From Dyadobacter sp. CY356 (lineage in GTDB: Bacteria; Bacteroidota; Bacteroidia; Cytophagales; Spirosomataceae), in contig NZ_JAJTSZ010000006.1 of NCBI RefSeq assembly GCF_021440195.1, positions 124,001 through 188,000 of the forward strand: a stretch of 64,000 bases of DNA. The letters run 5' to 3'. The notes below the pieces were generated by a model. The model did not search any database. It was given only the letters and a program-made list of their open reading frames with translations, and was not told the origin of the DNA. The translations under genes were made by a program, and so were the position numbers. Position 1 is the first letter of the stretch. The number at the start of each line of letters is the position of its first letter. Shown here piece by piece: positions 45,140 through 54,099 of this stretch.

Positions 45140-46114
45140 ATGTTTCAATCTGCATTTTCAGCAGATTCAAACAAAAATCAGCAATCGGAAATAACATTTC
45201 AAGTGGGACGAAAATTCGTTGAATTTATCTTTTTCGGAAATTATTTTGTCGGCTTATTGGCTGTTGCACTTTCTTTGGAAACAGCATTTCAGCTTCAAAT
45301 CCATTTCAATTCCACTTTATACTATGTGCTGTTGTTTTTAGGAACGGTGATGTATTATACTTATGCTTATTCGGGTATAACAAGTGCAAACAATTCTATA
45401 AATCCCAGAACAATCTGGTATGCCGGGCATCATAATTTCATCAGGTGGAGCCAGCCTGTTTTACTTTGCCTGTGTACAATTTTATCTTTGGTTTTACTTT
45501 TCAGGTATTACGAAAATATTCTACACCTGCCAATAACGTACTGTATCGTGGTTGGTGTTATATGCCTGGCAGCAATTTTATATTATGGCTTAATACCTAA
45601 ATCTTTCATAAAAATTAACCTACGAAACACAGGTTGGCTTAAAGCGTTCATCATTGGGTTAGTCTGGGCTTGCTGCGTGAATTTATTACCGTTGGTTGTT
45701 TTGCAAATTGAACGGGGCGCATACTATGTTGATCCTGTCTTTGCCCTTTGGCTTTTTATGAAAAACTGGATGTTTTGCACTGCAAATGCCATTATGTTTG
45801 ATTTAAAAGATTATGAAGACGATTCAAATCATCAGCTTAAAACCTTCGTCGTTCGTTATGGTTTGCAAAAAACAATTTTTTATGTGTTGATTCCTTTGCT
45901 GGGAATTGGCGTGATTTCGCTTTTATTTTTTGCACATTTCCGCCATTTCAAAACCATAATTTTACTATTCAATCTGACACCTTTTATTTTTATGTTGATT
46001 GTAGCAAGGTCTATGTTAAGGCATAAAAATATTCTATACTACCTCATTGTCATCGACGGACTTCTACTCGTAAAAGCAATTTGCGGCATAGTCGGATCTC
46101 AATTTAATCACTAG
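45140..46114 (+). CDS. UbiA-like membrane protein with a degenerate first motif
   Basis: The 324-residue protein has about eight membrane segments. The second Asp-rich motif of UbiA prenyltransferases is recognisable (D221LKDYEDD228, followed by KTFVVRYG). The first motif (NDxxDxxxD) is not found; at its place is TSANNSINPRTIWYAGHHNFIRW. It is therefore a distant relative that may not transfer prenyl groups. It lies 45 bases after the secreted amidotransferase-like gene and 6 bases before the methyltransferase gene, in one operon. Confidence 0.7.
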   Translation: MFQSAFSADSNKNQQSEITFQVGRKFVEFIFFGNYFVGLLAVALSLETAFQLQIHFNSTLYYVLLFLGTVMYYTYAYSGITSANNSINPRTIWYAGHHNFIRWSQPVLLCLCTILSLVLLFRYYENILHLPITYCIVVGVICLAAILYYGLIPKSFIKINLRNTGWLKAFIIGLVWACCVNLLPLVVLQIERGAYYVDPVFALWLFMKNWMFCTANAIMFDLKDYEDDSNHQLKTFVVRYGLQKTIFYVLIPLLGIGVISLLFFAHFRHFKTIILLFNLTPFIFMLIVARSMLRHKNILYYLIVIDGLLLVKAICGIVGSQFNH

Positions 46115-46120
46115 AAAAAA

Positions 46121-46753
46121 ATGGATACTGATTTTGATAAAGTTGCCCGCCCCTATGATTTTATCAGCCGGTTAGTTTTTGGAGATGCCCTGGTAATAGC
46201 GCAGGTAAGTTTACTATCTCAAATTTTACCAGATAGCAGAATTTTGATTGTTGGTGGAGGAACCGGCTGGATACTAGAAGAAATTACCAAAATACATTCC
46301 TCCGGATTAGAAATAATTTATGTAGAATCGTCTTTAAAAATGATTGAATTGTCTAAGAGGCGAATCTGCGAAAACAATGACGTTACTTTTATAAACCTGC
46401 CTGTTGAAAAATATCAGTCAGAAACCCAATTTGATATGATTATTACACCTTTCTTTTTTGACCTTTTCAAAAAGGACAAAATCCAGACCCTATTTTCAGG
46501 AATAAGTGAAAAGTTAAAAATAAATGGATTATGGCTTTACACCGATTTCATTCCAGACAAATACCAGACAAAAATCTGGCAAAAATTACTTTTAAAAATG
46601 ATGTATTTATTTTTTGGAGTATTAAGTAAAGTTGAAGCTTCCGAACTCGTAGATATGGATTTCTATTATACTGAACAGTATAATAAAATTTATGAGGGAT
46701 GGTTTTATGGGAAATTTGTGAGGTCGATTAGTTATAAAAAAATACTCAAATAA
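46121..46753 (+). CDS. Class I SAM-dependent methyltransferase
   Basis: The SAM-binding glycine motif ILIVGGGTGWILEEI is followed by the acidic residue of motif II (IIYVESS) and the post-motif FDMIITPFFFDLF. The start DFDKVARPYDFISRLVFG resembles UbiE-type quinone methyltransferases. With the UbiA-like gene before it, a lipid or quinone-like substrate is plausible, but unproven. At 210 residues it is short but complete. Confidence 0.85.
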   Translation: MDTDFDKVARPYDFISRLVFGDALVIAQVSLLSQILPDSRILIVGGGTGWILEEITKIHSSGLEIIYVESSLKMIELSKRRICENNDVTFINLPVEKYQSETQFDMIITPFFFDLFKKDKIQTLFSGISEKLKINGLWLYTDFIPDKYQTKIWQKLLLKMMYLFFGVLSKVEASELVDMDFYYTEQYNKIYEGWFYGKFVRSISYKKILK

Positions 46754-46791
46754 GTTTCATTTATAATTACTTAATTCAGTTTTTACCTTCT

Positions 46792-47739
46792 TTACCTGTT
46801 ATCAGTTAAGTCAACTCTCACCTTTTCAATAAACTCCTTAGCCACACCTGTCAGAAAGGATATTTTATCTACATCGAAGTCGGAATTTTTGAGAAGATGT
46901 TTTACTATTATGACTTTCTCTTCTTCACGGCCTTTTTCCATCCCCTCCTCAATACCTTTTTCCATTCCTTCCTCAATACCTTCTTCCTTTGCCAGCATCT
47001 TAATCGTTTCAATAATTCCCATGGCTGTTTCTTTACCGGTTAACAAATTTATTTCCTTATCAAATTTACTATTTATTTCAGAATTTTCAATGTGAACGAA
47101 TGTCTTCAAAAAATACAGAAAACGCCTTATCTGCTCGTTGTCATATTGTTTAGTTTTTATAAGAGCCCTCGCAATGGTTAATCGCTGTTCCCCCAACTCT
47201 TCCTCAGGAATTTTCCCCATCAACAATGCTTTCTGTGCCGCCAGAACAATAAATGCAAATGGATTATTCATAGCCAGAAGCTCTTTTTCACTATGTTGCT
47301 GAATTCCGTAGGCATTATACTCGTAAGTAATCTTTGTTCCTAAAAAATTCTTTTGATAAGATGCCGTCTGATTTTGATTTCTGGCCCCTGTAAAAACAGC
47401 AAGCGCAACTATATCAACTTCAAACCTGTCCAGAATTCTATAATAATACTGAAACATCCTTTTGGCAAACTGCTTTCCTGCAATTGCTTCAATCTCAATG
47501 TGTACCAATATCCATTCTTCCGCTCCATTTCTCAAAAATGTTTTCACAAGCATATCCACAAAGCGACTGCCACCTTGCTTTTCAAGTTCAGGAAACAACT
47601 CACTCAGTTCTTTATCCAAGAACTGAAAACCGCGCTCCATATTAAAAATATTATCCGCATCATTGAAAAAGAAACGCAGCAAATCATGGAAAGCTTCTTC
47701 AAAAGCGCTTTTCAACAGTATATCATTCTTTTTACGCAT
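46792..47739 (-). CDS. Rpn-family PD-(D/E)XK nuclease, second copy
   Basis: This is a paralogue of the gene at 6185-7126, colinear with it from MRKKNDILLKSAFEEAFHD to the end. Key nuclease residues are kept (FVDMLVKTF, HIEIEA; the Gln of the first copy is Ala here). The Gly-Glu-Lys-rich linker is different in sequence (EGIEEGMEKGIEEGMEKGREEEK) and the last 45 residues diverge. An in-frame ATG at 47022 (MGIIETIKM) lies at the same place as in the first copy and would give a 76-residue C-terminal product. The frame runs upstream to 47802 without homology. Confidence 0.88.
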   Translation of the reverse strand: MRKKNDILLKSAFEEAFHDLLRFFFNDADNIFNMERGFQFLDKELSELFPELEKQGGSRFVDMLVKTFLRNGAEEWILVHIEIEAIAGKQFAKRMFQYYYRILDRFEVDIVALAVFTGARNQNQTASYQKNFLGTKITYEYNAYGIQQHSEKELLAMNNPFAFIVLAAQKALLMGKIPEEELGEQRLTIARALIKTKQYDNEQIRRFLYFLKTFVHIENSEINSKFDKEINLLTGKETAMGIIETIKMLAKEEGIEEGMEKGIEEGMEKGREEEKVIIVKHLLKNSDFDVDKISFLTGVAKEFIEKVRVDLTDNR

Positions 47740-47869
47740 ACCCAAAACATTATCTAAGTCATTCAATTTGTAATAAGCCTTGCCAATACTGACCAAAGTC
47801 ACACAACATACAGATATAGGTCATCTTCTCTCCCATTCAAATCCGCCAATTTTGACTAAGATTTTTAAC

Positions 47870-47887
47870 AAGTGTCACATTACACTT
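47870..47887. promoter_or_regulatory. Inverted repeat upstream of ccoI
   Basis: AAGTGT and ACACTT are exact inverted repeats around six bases, 41 bases before the chosen ccoI start. It may be an operator. The sequence does not match a classical Fnr box. Confidence 0.35.
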
Positions 47888-47928
47888 CTGGATACTTTAA
47901 CTGCTGTCCTTATTACCACATTTCAACT

Positions 47929-50379
47929 ATGAAATCCGCCGAATCAGTTCTTGACAAACAGATACCTGCGAAGCCCTCCTGTTATCATTGCGGAGAAGAA
48001 TGCAGGGATGAAATCATCCTTTCAGACGATCATGAGTTCTGTTGCCAGGGCTGTTCTGCTGTTTATGAAATTTTGAATGAGAATAACCTTTGCAGTTATT
48101 ATGCTATTGACGGATCACAAGGAATTTCTCCTGACACCACCTATTTTAAGGGTAAATTTGACTATCTGGACTTACCGGAAGTTTCTGAAAAATTACTTGA
48201 ATTCACGGACGGAAAGCTTTCAAGTGTCCATTGGCTAATCCCAAAAATACATTGCAGTTCATGCATCTGGTTATTAGAACAATTGAACAGATTAAATCCC
48301 GCCATCCGAAGTTCAGTTGTTAATTTCCCTGAGAAAAAAGTAAGAATAACCTTTGATTGCCAGGAAGTTAAACTTAGTGAACTGGCCACACTGATTACTA
48401 AAATTGGATATGAACCTTATATCAGTTTAAATGATATTGAAGGAACTCAGGATGAGAAATGGAACAGAACACGGCTGTATAAAATTGGGATTGCAGGCTT
48501 TGCATTTGGTAACATTATGCTTCTGAGTTTCCCAGAATATTTTCACCTAAGCGAAAGTACAAGTGATCAAAATCTCAGGACACTTTTTAGTATTATAAAT
48601 CTGGTATTGAGCCTGCCGGTATTTTTCTATTGCGCAGCCGACTTTTTCAAATCGGCATGGTCTGCGCTAAAAGGAAAATATCTCAATATAGATGCGCCGA
48701 TCGCATTGGCTTTGCTTTGTGTATTTCTGACCAGTATATATCAGATTTCAACCAAGACAGGCCCCGGATATTTCGATTCCTTAACCGGCGCGGTATTTTT
48801 TATGTTGATCGGAAGATATTTCCAGGATAAAACCTATGCAGGAATTTCTTTTGACAGAGATTACAAATCTTATTTCCCGATAGCGGTTACAGTCCTGAAA
48901 GACGGAAAAGAAAACCGGGTTCCAATCACTGAACTTTCTCCGGGCGATAAAATGCTCGTCCGAAACCAGGAATTGATTCCGGCAGATGCTGTATTAATAA
49001 GCAGCAGAGCATTAATCGATTACAGCTTTGTATCCGGAGAAGCAGAACCCGTTGAACGCCAAAAAGGTGATACTATTTATGCTGGCGGAAAACAGACAGG
49101 ACTGTCTGTGGAGCTGGAAGTTTTAAGAAAGGTATCCCAAAGTTACCTTACCCAACTTTGGAATAACGACACTTTTACCAAAGAAAAAGAGAATCAAAAT
49201 CAGACACTTGCCGCTCGGATTAACAGGTATTTTTCCTCAGTGGTACTTGTTATTGCAGGTTTGACTTTTCTGTTTTGGTTCTTTATTTTAAATCAACATG
49301 AAACTGCTTTCAGAGCTTTTACAACTTCACTGCTTGTGGCCTGTCCGTGTGCATTGTTACTCTCCTCCACTTTTACAAATGGGAATCTGCTCAGTCTTTT
49401 TGGCAAGCACCGCTTTTATCCAAAAAATGCAGATGCCATTGAACGACTTTCACACATTGACACCATCGTCTTTGACAAAACCGGAACCATTACACAGACC
49501 AATGAAGCGGAGATTGAATTTGTTGGAAAAGATCTGACAGAGGATGAGCTTATTATGATCAAGACATTAGCCATGCAATCTTCTCATCCTTTAAGCCGGA
49601 TGCTGGTCAAAAAACTTGATAACATCACGGCAAGCAGACGTATGCTGATACAATTTGAAGAAACCGGCGGTGCCGGAATAAAAGCTTTCTGGGGAAATCA
49701 GGAAGTGAAGCTCGGATCTTCCAAATGGGTTGAACAAGTTGAACCAACTGAAAAAGTACAGGATGGCTCTCAGATTTATATTTCGATTGATAGAAAAATA
49801 AAGGGTTATTTTACACTAAAAAGCAAATACCGGCCGGAGCTTGCCAAAACTGTTAGCGTACTTCAGGAAGAAGGTTTTGAAACTTATCTCCTATCAGGTG
49901 ACAAACAGACAGATCGCTCTATACTCTTACCAATCTTCAAAAAAGATACCAATTTATTATTCGAGCAAAAGCCGGAAGACAAGCTTCATTTTATTGAATA
50001 TCTACAAAAAAAAGAACAACGAAACGTTTTGATGATCGGTGACGGGCTGAATGATGCAGGCGCGTTGCGCCAGAGTAATGTAGGATTAGCCGTTTCAGAT
50101 GATATCAATAATTTTTCACCTGCCTGCGATGCAATAGTGGAAGGAAATCAACTGGGAAAACTTCCGTCTTTTATTAATCTTGCCAAGTTGGGTCAAAGAA
50201 TTATCAAGATCAGTTTTGCCATATCACTTCTATATAATGTGTTCGGCCTGTCGTTTGCAGTTGCCGGGAAACTATCACCTCTGATTGCTGCCATTCTTAT
50301 GCCTGTAAGCTCCATAACCATCGTACTTTTCACAACCATTGCAACCAATATCTCAGCTGCCAAATGGATGAAAAACTGA
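47929..50379 (+). CDS. ccoI: Copper-exporting P-type ATPase of the CcoI/FixI type
   Basis: An N-terminal Cys-rich segment (CYHCGEECRDEIILSDDHEFCCQGC) and an HMA-like CSSC (HCSSCIWLLEQL) precede the transmembrane ATPase. It has the phosphatase loop VSGEAEPVE, the copper-site CPC in LLVACPCALLLSS, the phosphorylation site DKTGTITQ and the hinge GDGLNDAGAL. CcoI delivers copper for CuB of cbb3 oxidase rather than exporting it for resistance. The ATG at 47929 is chosen over an earlier possible start at 47872. It opens the cco operon. Confidence 0.93.
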   Translation: MKSAESVLDKQIPAKPSCYHCGEECRDEIILSDDHEFCCQGCSAVYEILNENNLCSYYAIDGSQGISPDTTYFKGKFDYLDLPEVSEKLLEFTDGKLSSVHWLIPKIHCSSCIWLLEQLNRLNPAIRSSVVNFPEKKVRITFDCQEVKLSELATLITKIGYEPYISLNDIEGTQDEKWNRTRLYKIGIAGFAFGNIMLLSFPEYFHLSESTSDQNLRTLFSIINLVLSLPVFFYCAADFFKSAWSALKGKYLNIDAPIALALLCVFLTSIYQISTKTGPGYFDSLTGAVFFMLIGRYFQDKTYAGISFDRDYKSYFPIAVTVLKDGKENRVPITELSPGDKMLVRNQELIPADAVLISSRALIDYSFVSGEAEPVERQKGDTIYAGGKQTGLSVELEVLRKVSQSYLTQLWNNDTFTKEKENQNQTLAARINRYFSSVVLVIAGLTFLFWFFILNQHETAFRAFTTSLLVACPCALLLSSTFTNGNLLSLFGKHRFYPKNADAIERLSHIDTIVFDKTGTITQTNEAEIEFVGKDLTEDELIMIKTLAMQSSHPLSRMLVKKLDNITASRRMLIQFEETGGAGIKAFWGNQEVKLGSSKWVEQVEPTEKVQDGSQIYISIDRKIKGYFTLKSKYRPELAKTVSVLQEEGFETYLLSGDKQTDRSILLPIFKKDTNLLFEQKPEDKLHFIEYLQKKEQRNVLMIGDGLNDAGALRQSNVGLAVSDDINNFSPACDAIVEGNQLGKLPSFINLAKLGQRIIKISFAISLLYNVFGLSFAVAGKLSPLIAAILMPVSSITIVLFTTIATNISAAKWMKN

Positions 50380-50388
50380 TAAACATCA
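50377..50388. promoter_or_regulatory. Candidate Crp/Fnr-type site before ccoS
   Basis: TGATAAACATCA fits the TGA-N6-TCA half-site rule of Crp/Fnr regulators and is the core of an 18-base inverted repeat (AACTGAT...ATCAGTT, 50374-50391). It overlaps the end of ccoI, so it could also be a weak terminator. Confidence 0.4.
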
Positions 50389-50513
50389 GTTATAATACCA
50401 TTCAAAAATCATCGTTTGACGCCAGCAACTCAGGTAGTTTTGATTCATGAAAATCAGCGGACCAATCCATCACAACCTTCTGATTATCAAATAAAAAGTA
50501 AAAGTAAATTTCT

Positions 50514-50687
50514 ATGAGCGCCCTTTATGTTTTGATTCTTGTCAGTCTGTTCGTAGCATTAGCTTTTCTCAGCACCTTTATATGGTCAGTCCGGAAAGGT
50601 CACTTTGATGATGATTGCACACCTGCCATGCGCATACTTCTGGATGATGCCATTACAACTGAAAATCCTGCAAAAAAACCTTCCTGA
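50514..50687 (+). CDS. ccoS: cbb3 oxidase maturation protein CcoS
   Basis: This is a 57-residue frame with one membrane helix (LYVLILVSLFVALAFLSTFIWSV), then RKGHFDDDCTPAMRILLDD. The pattern GxFDDxxxPAxRxLxD is the CcoS signature. It lies between ccoI and ccoNO, as in many genomes. CcoS is needed for cofactor insertion into the oxidase. Confidence 0.9.
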   Translation: MSALYVLILVSLFVALAFLSTFIWSVRKGHFDDDCTPAMRILLDDAITTENPAKKPS

Positions 50688-50757
50688 TTTATAAACAATT
50701 AATCTTACGCTACCCCCAATATTTCCCAATTCTATTCACCATTCTGCTCTCAAAATT

Positions 50758-52908
50758 ATGTCAAACCTTCCCAATCCAGGTATCGCATCCATTGAGCTGG
50801 ACGAGTTTCAATATGATAATAAAATCGTAAGAAACTTTGCTATCGCGACAATCCTGTTCGGACTTATCGGTATGCTTGTCGGTCTGCTGGCCGCCTTCCA
50901 GCTGGTATTTCCGAATTTAAACATGGATCTACCCTACACCACCTTCAGCCGGATCCGGCCTCTTCATACCAATGCCGTGATTTTTGCATTTGTAGGAAAT
51001 GGATTTTTTACCGGTTTATATTACTCAGCACCAAGGGTATTACGCACACCCATGTGGAGCCCTGTTCTTAGTAGATTTCACTTCTGGGCCTGGCAATTTA
51101 TTATCATTGGTGCAGCCATCACTTTGCCGATGGGATTATCAAGCGCAAAAGAATACGCCGAATTGGAATGGCCGCTTGACATAGCCATCGCTATTGTCTG
51201 GTTATCAGGCCTTACCAATCTGGTCATGACAACCATTCACCGTCGCGTGGAACATATTTACGCCGCCATCTGGTTTTATATTGCTTCGTTTGTTACCGTT
51301 GCGATGCTGCACGTTGTTAATAATCTTGAACTTCCGGTATCTCTTTTCAAAAGTTATTCTCTTTATGCCGGTGTTCAGGACGCTCTGGTGCAGTGGTGGT
51401 ATGGACACAATGCGGTAGCATTTTTCCTGACTACGCCTTATTTAGGCCTGATGTATTACTTTTTACCAAAAGCAGCCAACCGTCCGATTTATTCTTACAG
51501 ACTTTCCATTGTCCATTTCTGGTCTTTGATCTTCCTGTATATCTGGGCCGGGCCGCACCATTTGCTTTATACAGCTTTGCCCGATTGGGCTCAAACATTG
51601 GGAACTGTCTTTTCCGTGATGCTCATTGCTCCGTCATGGGGCGGAATGATGAACGGACTTTTGACTTTGCGCGGTGCCTGGGATAAAGTTCGTGAAGATG
51701 TAGTTTTGAAATTCTTCGTTGTTGCGATCACCGCATATGGTATGGCCACCTTCGAAGGACCAATGCTTGCTTTCAAAAATGTAAACGCCATCGCCCATTA
51801 TACCGACTGGATCGTAGCACACGTACATGTAGGAGCGTTAGGCTGGAATGGCTTTCTGACATTTGGTATGCTTTACTGGCTTTTCCCTCGTTTATATAAC
51901 CGACCGCTGTTTTCGACCAAACTGGCAAGTTTCCATTTTTGGATCGGGACATTAGGGATTTTGTTCTATACCATTCCTATGTATTGGGCTGGCTGGGTGC
52001 AAAGCTCTATGTGGAAAGAATTTACACCGGAAGGTTTATTGAAATACCCTAACTTCCTTGAAACCGTAACAGCCCTTGCACCGCTTTATTTTTTAAGAAG
52101 TGTGGGCGGTACGTTGTATATCATCGGTTTTGTGGTGATGATCTACAATTTGTGGATGACTGCATTAAAAGGCAATCTGGTTCCTTACGAAAAAGCGAAA
52201 GCAATGCCGCTGGCGGCTATTTGGCATGCCGAGAAAAAAGAATTCTGGCATCAGAGATTATTGGAGCGCAAACCTTTAACAATCACAATCGTGGCGTTAC
52301 TCGTCGTTTCACTTGGCGGTATGATTGAAATGATTCCAACCTTCATGATCGAATCGAACGTTCCGACCATAGCAAGTGTAAAACCTTATACGCCACTCGA
52401 ACTTCAGGGTCGTGATATTTATGTTCGTGAGGGCTGTTATGTTTGTCATACACAAATGATCCGTCCTTTCCGTTCTGAAATTGAACGTTATGGGGAATAT
52501 TCAAAATCAGGCGAATTTGTTTACGATCACCCGCATCAATGGGGTTCCAAACGTACAGGTCCGGATTTGCACAGAATTGGTGGAAAATATCCTGATTCCT
52601 GGCATTTCAACCATATGGAAGATCCAACTTCTATGTCACCAGGTTCCATTATGCCGCGTTATGGCTGGTTGCTTGAAGATGATCTGGATACTGCTTCAAC
52701 GCCTGGAAAAATCCGTGCGATGCAAACCCTGGGTGTTCCATATGAAAAGGGTTATGATAAAATTGCCAATGCCGAACTGCATAAACAGGCACTGGGAATT
52801 CAGTCGAGATTGAAACAGAGCGGGATCAAAGCCAATGAAAACAAGGAAATTATTGCGCTGATTGCTTATCTGCAACGTCTTGGAACGGATATAAAAACGA
52901 ATAAATAA
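50758..52908 (+). CDS. ccoNO: cbb3-type cytochrome c oxidase, fused subunits I and II (CcoN-CcoO)
   Basis: The first about 480 residues are CcoN, with twelve helices and heme-copper ligand histidines (PLHTNAVIFAFVG, WWYGHNAVAFFL, WAGPHHLLY, DWIVAHVHVGALGW). A linker helix (TITIVALLVVSLGGMIEMIPTF) leads to CcoO, with one c-type heme site C560-Y-V-C563-H564 and its Met ligand in the IMPRYGWL segment. The fusion is a known Bacteroidota arrangement. It is the catalytic core of a high-affinity oxidase in the inner membrane. Confidence 0.96.
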   Translation: MSNLPNPGIASIELDEFQYDNKIVRNFAIATILFGLIGMLVGLLAAFQLVFPNLNMDLPYTTFSRIRPLHTNAVIFAFVGNGFFTGLYYSAPRVLRTPMWSPVLSRFHFWAWQFIIIGAAITLPMGLSSAKEYAELEWPLDIAIAIVWLSGLTNLVMTTIHRRVEHIYAAIWFYIASFVTVAMLHVVNNLELPVSLFKSYSLYAGVQDALVQWWYGHNAVAFFLTTPYLGLMYYFLPKAANRPIYSYRLSIVHFWSLIFLYIWAGPHHLLYTALPDWAQTLGTVFSVMLIAPSWGGMMNGLLTLRGAWDKVREDVVLKFFVVAITAYGMATFEGPMLAFKNVNAIAHYTDWIVAHVHVGALGWNGFLTFGMLYWLFPRLYNRPLFSTKLASFHFWIGTLGILFYTIPMYWAGWVQSSMWKEFTPEGLLKYPNFLETVTALAPLYFLRSVGGTLYIIGFVVMIYNLWMTALKGNLVPYEKAKAMPLAAIWHAEKKEFWHQRLLERKPLTITIVALLVVSLGGMIEMIPTFMIESNVPTIASVKPYTPLELQGRDIYVREGCYVCHTQMIRPFRSEIERYGEYSKSGEFVYDHPHQWGSKRTGPDLHRIGGKYPDSWHFNHMEDPTSMSPGSIMPRYGWLLEDDLDTASTPGKIRAMQTLGVPYEKGYDKIANAELHKQALGIQSRLKQSGIKANENKEIIALIAYLQRLGTDIKTNK

Positions 52909-52920
52909 TTCCGGGGATTC

Positions 52921-52946
52921 GGGCGACCACGAGGGTCGCCCCTACG
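52921..52946. repeat. REP-like GC-rich hairpin
   Basis: GGGCGACC (52921-52928) and GGTCGCCC (52934-52941) form a perfect stem, followed by CTACG. It stands out in an AT-rich context between ccoNO and ccoQP. The pattern resembles the widespread GTAGGGGCGACCC-type dispersed repeats. Confidence 0.6.
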
Positions 52947-52983
52947 CTTGTCCGAAATAATATTCACCATCTAATATTTAATC

Positions 52984-54015
52984 ATGAAATTCCGAAACTA
53001 TCTCGAAACCATTGCAGGTGTGGGCATTTTTCCGCTCATTTCCCTCATCATATTTTTTGTCTTTTTTGTTGTACTTCTTTTTTATGTTTTCAAACTGGAT
53101 AACAAATCCATTAACAAAATGAAAAATATTCCTTTTAACGACGGAAGTCTTCAAAAAGGAATTTTATCAATTATATTTTTTTTGATTTGCTCATTTTCCG
53201 CTTTTGCTCAGGAACCAAAGGAAGAACTTCGTGCACTTTCAGGTACTGACATTTTACTAATCATACTTTTAGGATTGTTATTTTTCATTACAGTTTTAGT
53301 GGTTATTCTGCTGGTAAATGCGCTTTCCGTTTTAAAACAAGTTGCAGGTAAAACTCATGAAACAGCACCGAAAACAAGCTGGCTTAAAAAATTCGCGGGA
53401 CTTGGCGTTGCGTTGAATGATGAAAAAACAATCCTGATCGACGGACATGACTACGATGGAATCCAGGAACTTGATAACCGTATGCCACCCTGGCTGCAAT
53501 CTTTATTTCTGGCCACAGTTTTAATTGCTATTGTCTATTCAGCCTACTATTTCAGCGGAATGGGCGATTCACAAATCGCCGAGCTAGATAAAGAAATCGC
53601 TATGGCTGATATTGAGAAAAAAGCTTACCTGGAAAAAGTTGGTTCCAGTATGGATGAAAATACCGTTACCCAGCTTACTGAAACGGCCGGAATAGATGGT
53701 GGTAAAACTATTTTTCAGGAAAAATGTACTGCCTGTCACGGAACGGAAGGTGGCGGCGGTGTAGGGCCAAACCTTACAGACCCCTATTGGCTGCACGGTG
53801 GAGGTATCAAAAACTTGTTCAAGGTAATTAAATACGGCGTTCCTGAAAAAGGCATGATCTCCTGGGAAAAACAGCTTTCTCCAACAGATATTCAAAAAGT
53901 GGCAAGCTTCGTACTATCATTAAAAGGAAGCAAACCGGCAAACGCAAAGGAACCGCAGGGAGAATTGTTTGAAGAAGGCAAAGTTGATGATAATAGTAAG
54001 GTTGCGATAAAATAG
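52984..54015 (+). CDS. ccoP: cbb3-type oxidase CcoQ-CcoP fusion, one heme c
   Basis: The first about 50 residues look like CcoQ (VGIFPLISLIIFFVFFVVLLFYVFKLDNKSINKMKNIPF). The CcoP-like part follows, with a second helix (GTDILLIILLGLLFFITVLVVILLVNAL), a third (LQSLFLATVLIAIVYSAYYF) and one cytochrome c domain with C248-T-A-C251-H252 and a Met ligand in KGMISW. Classical CcoP has two c-type hemes; only one is seen here. The protein would pass electrons from the donor to CcoO. Confidence 0.9.
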   Translation: MKFRNYLETIAGVGIFPLISLIIFFVFFVVLLFYVFKLDNKSINKMKNIPFNDGSLQKGILSIIFFLICSFSAFAQEPKEELRALSGTDILLIILLGLLFFITVLVVILLVNALSVLKQVAGKTHETAPKTSWLKKFAGLGVALNDEKTILIDGHDYDGIQELDNRMPPWLQSLFLATVLIAIVYSAYYFSGMGDSQIAELDKEIAMADIEKKAYLEKVGSSMDENTVTQLTETAGIDGGKTIFQEKCTACHGTEGGGGVGPNLTDPYWLHGGGIKNLFKVIKYGVPEKGMISWEKQLSPTDIQKVASFVLSLKGSKPANAKEPQGELFEEGKVDDNSKVAIK

Positions 54016-54099
54016 TTGAAAAATTGCGATTCCGGGTATATCTACTGTGCTTTTTAAGACTTCTTACAATAAAATTAACGTCCTTTTGGACTGAATATA

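Noticed and set aside
50374..50391. Treating the hairpin at the end of ccoI as a true terminator.
   Set aside because: The stem is only seven pairs, it has no following T-run, and ccoS continues the same operon, so a regulatory palindrome is at least as likely.
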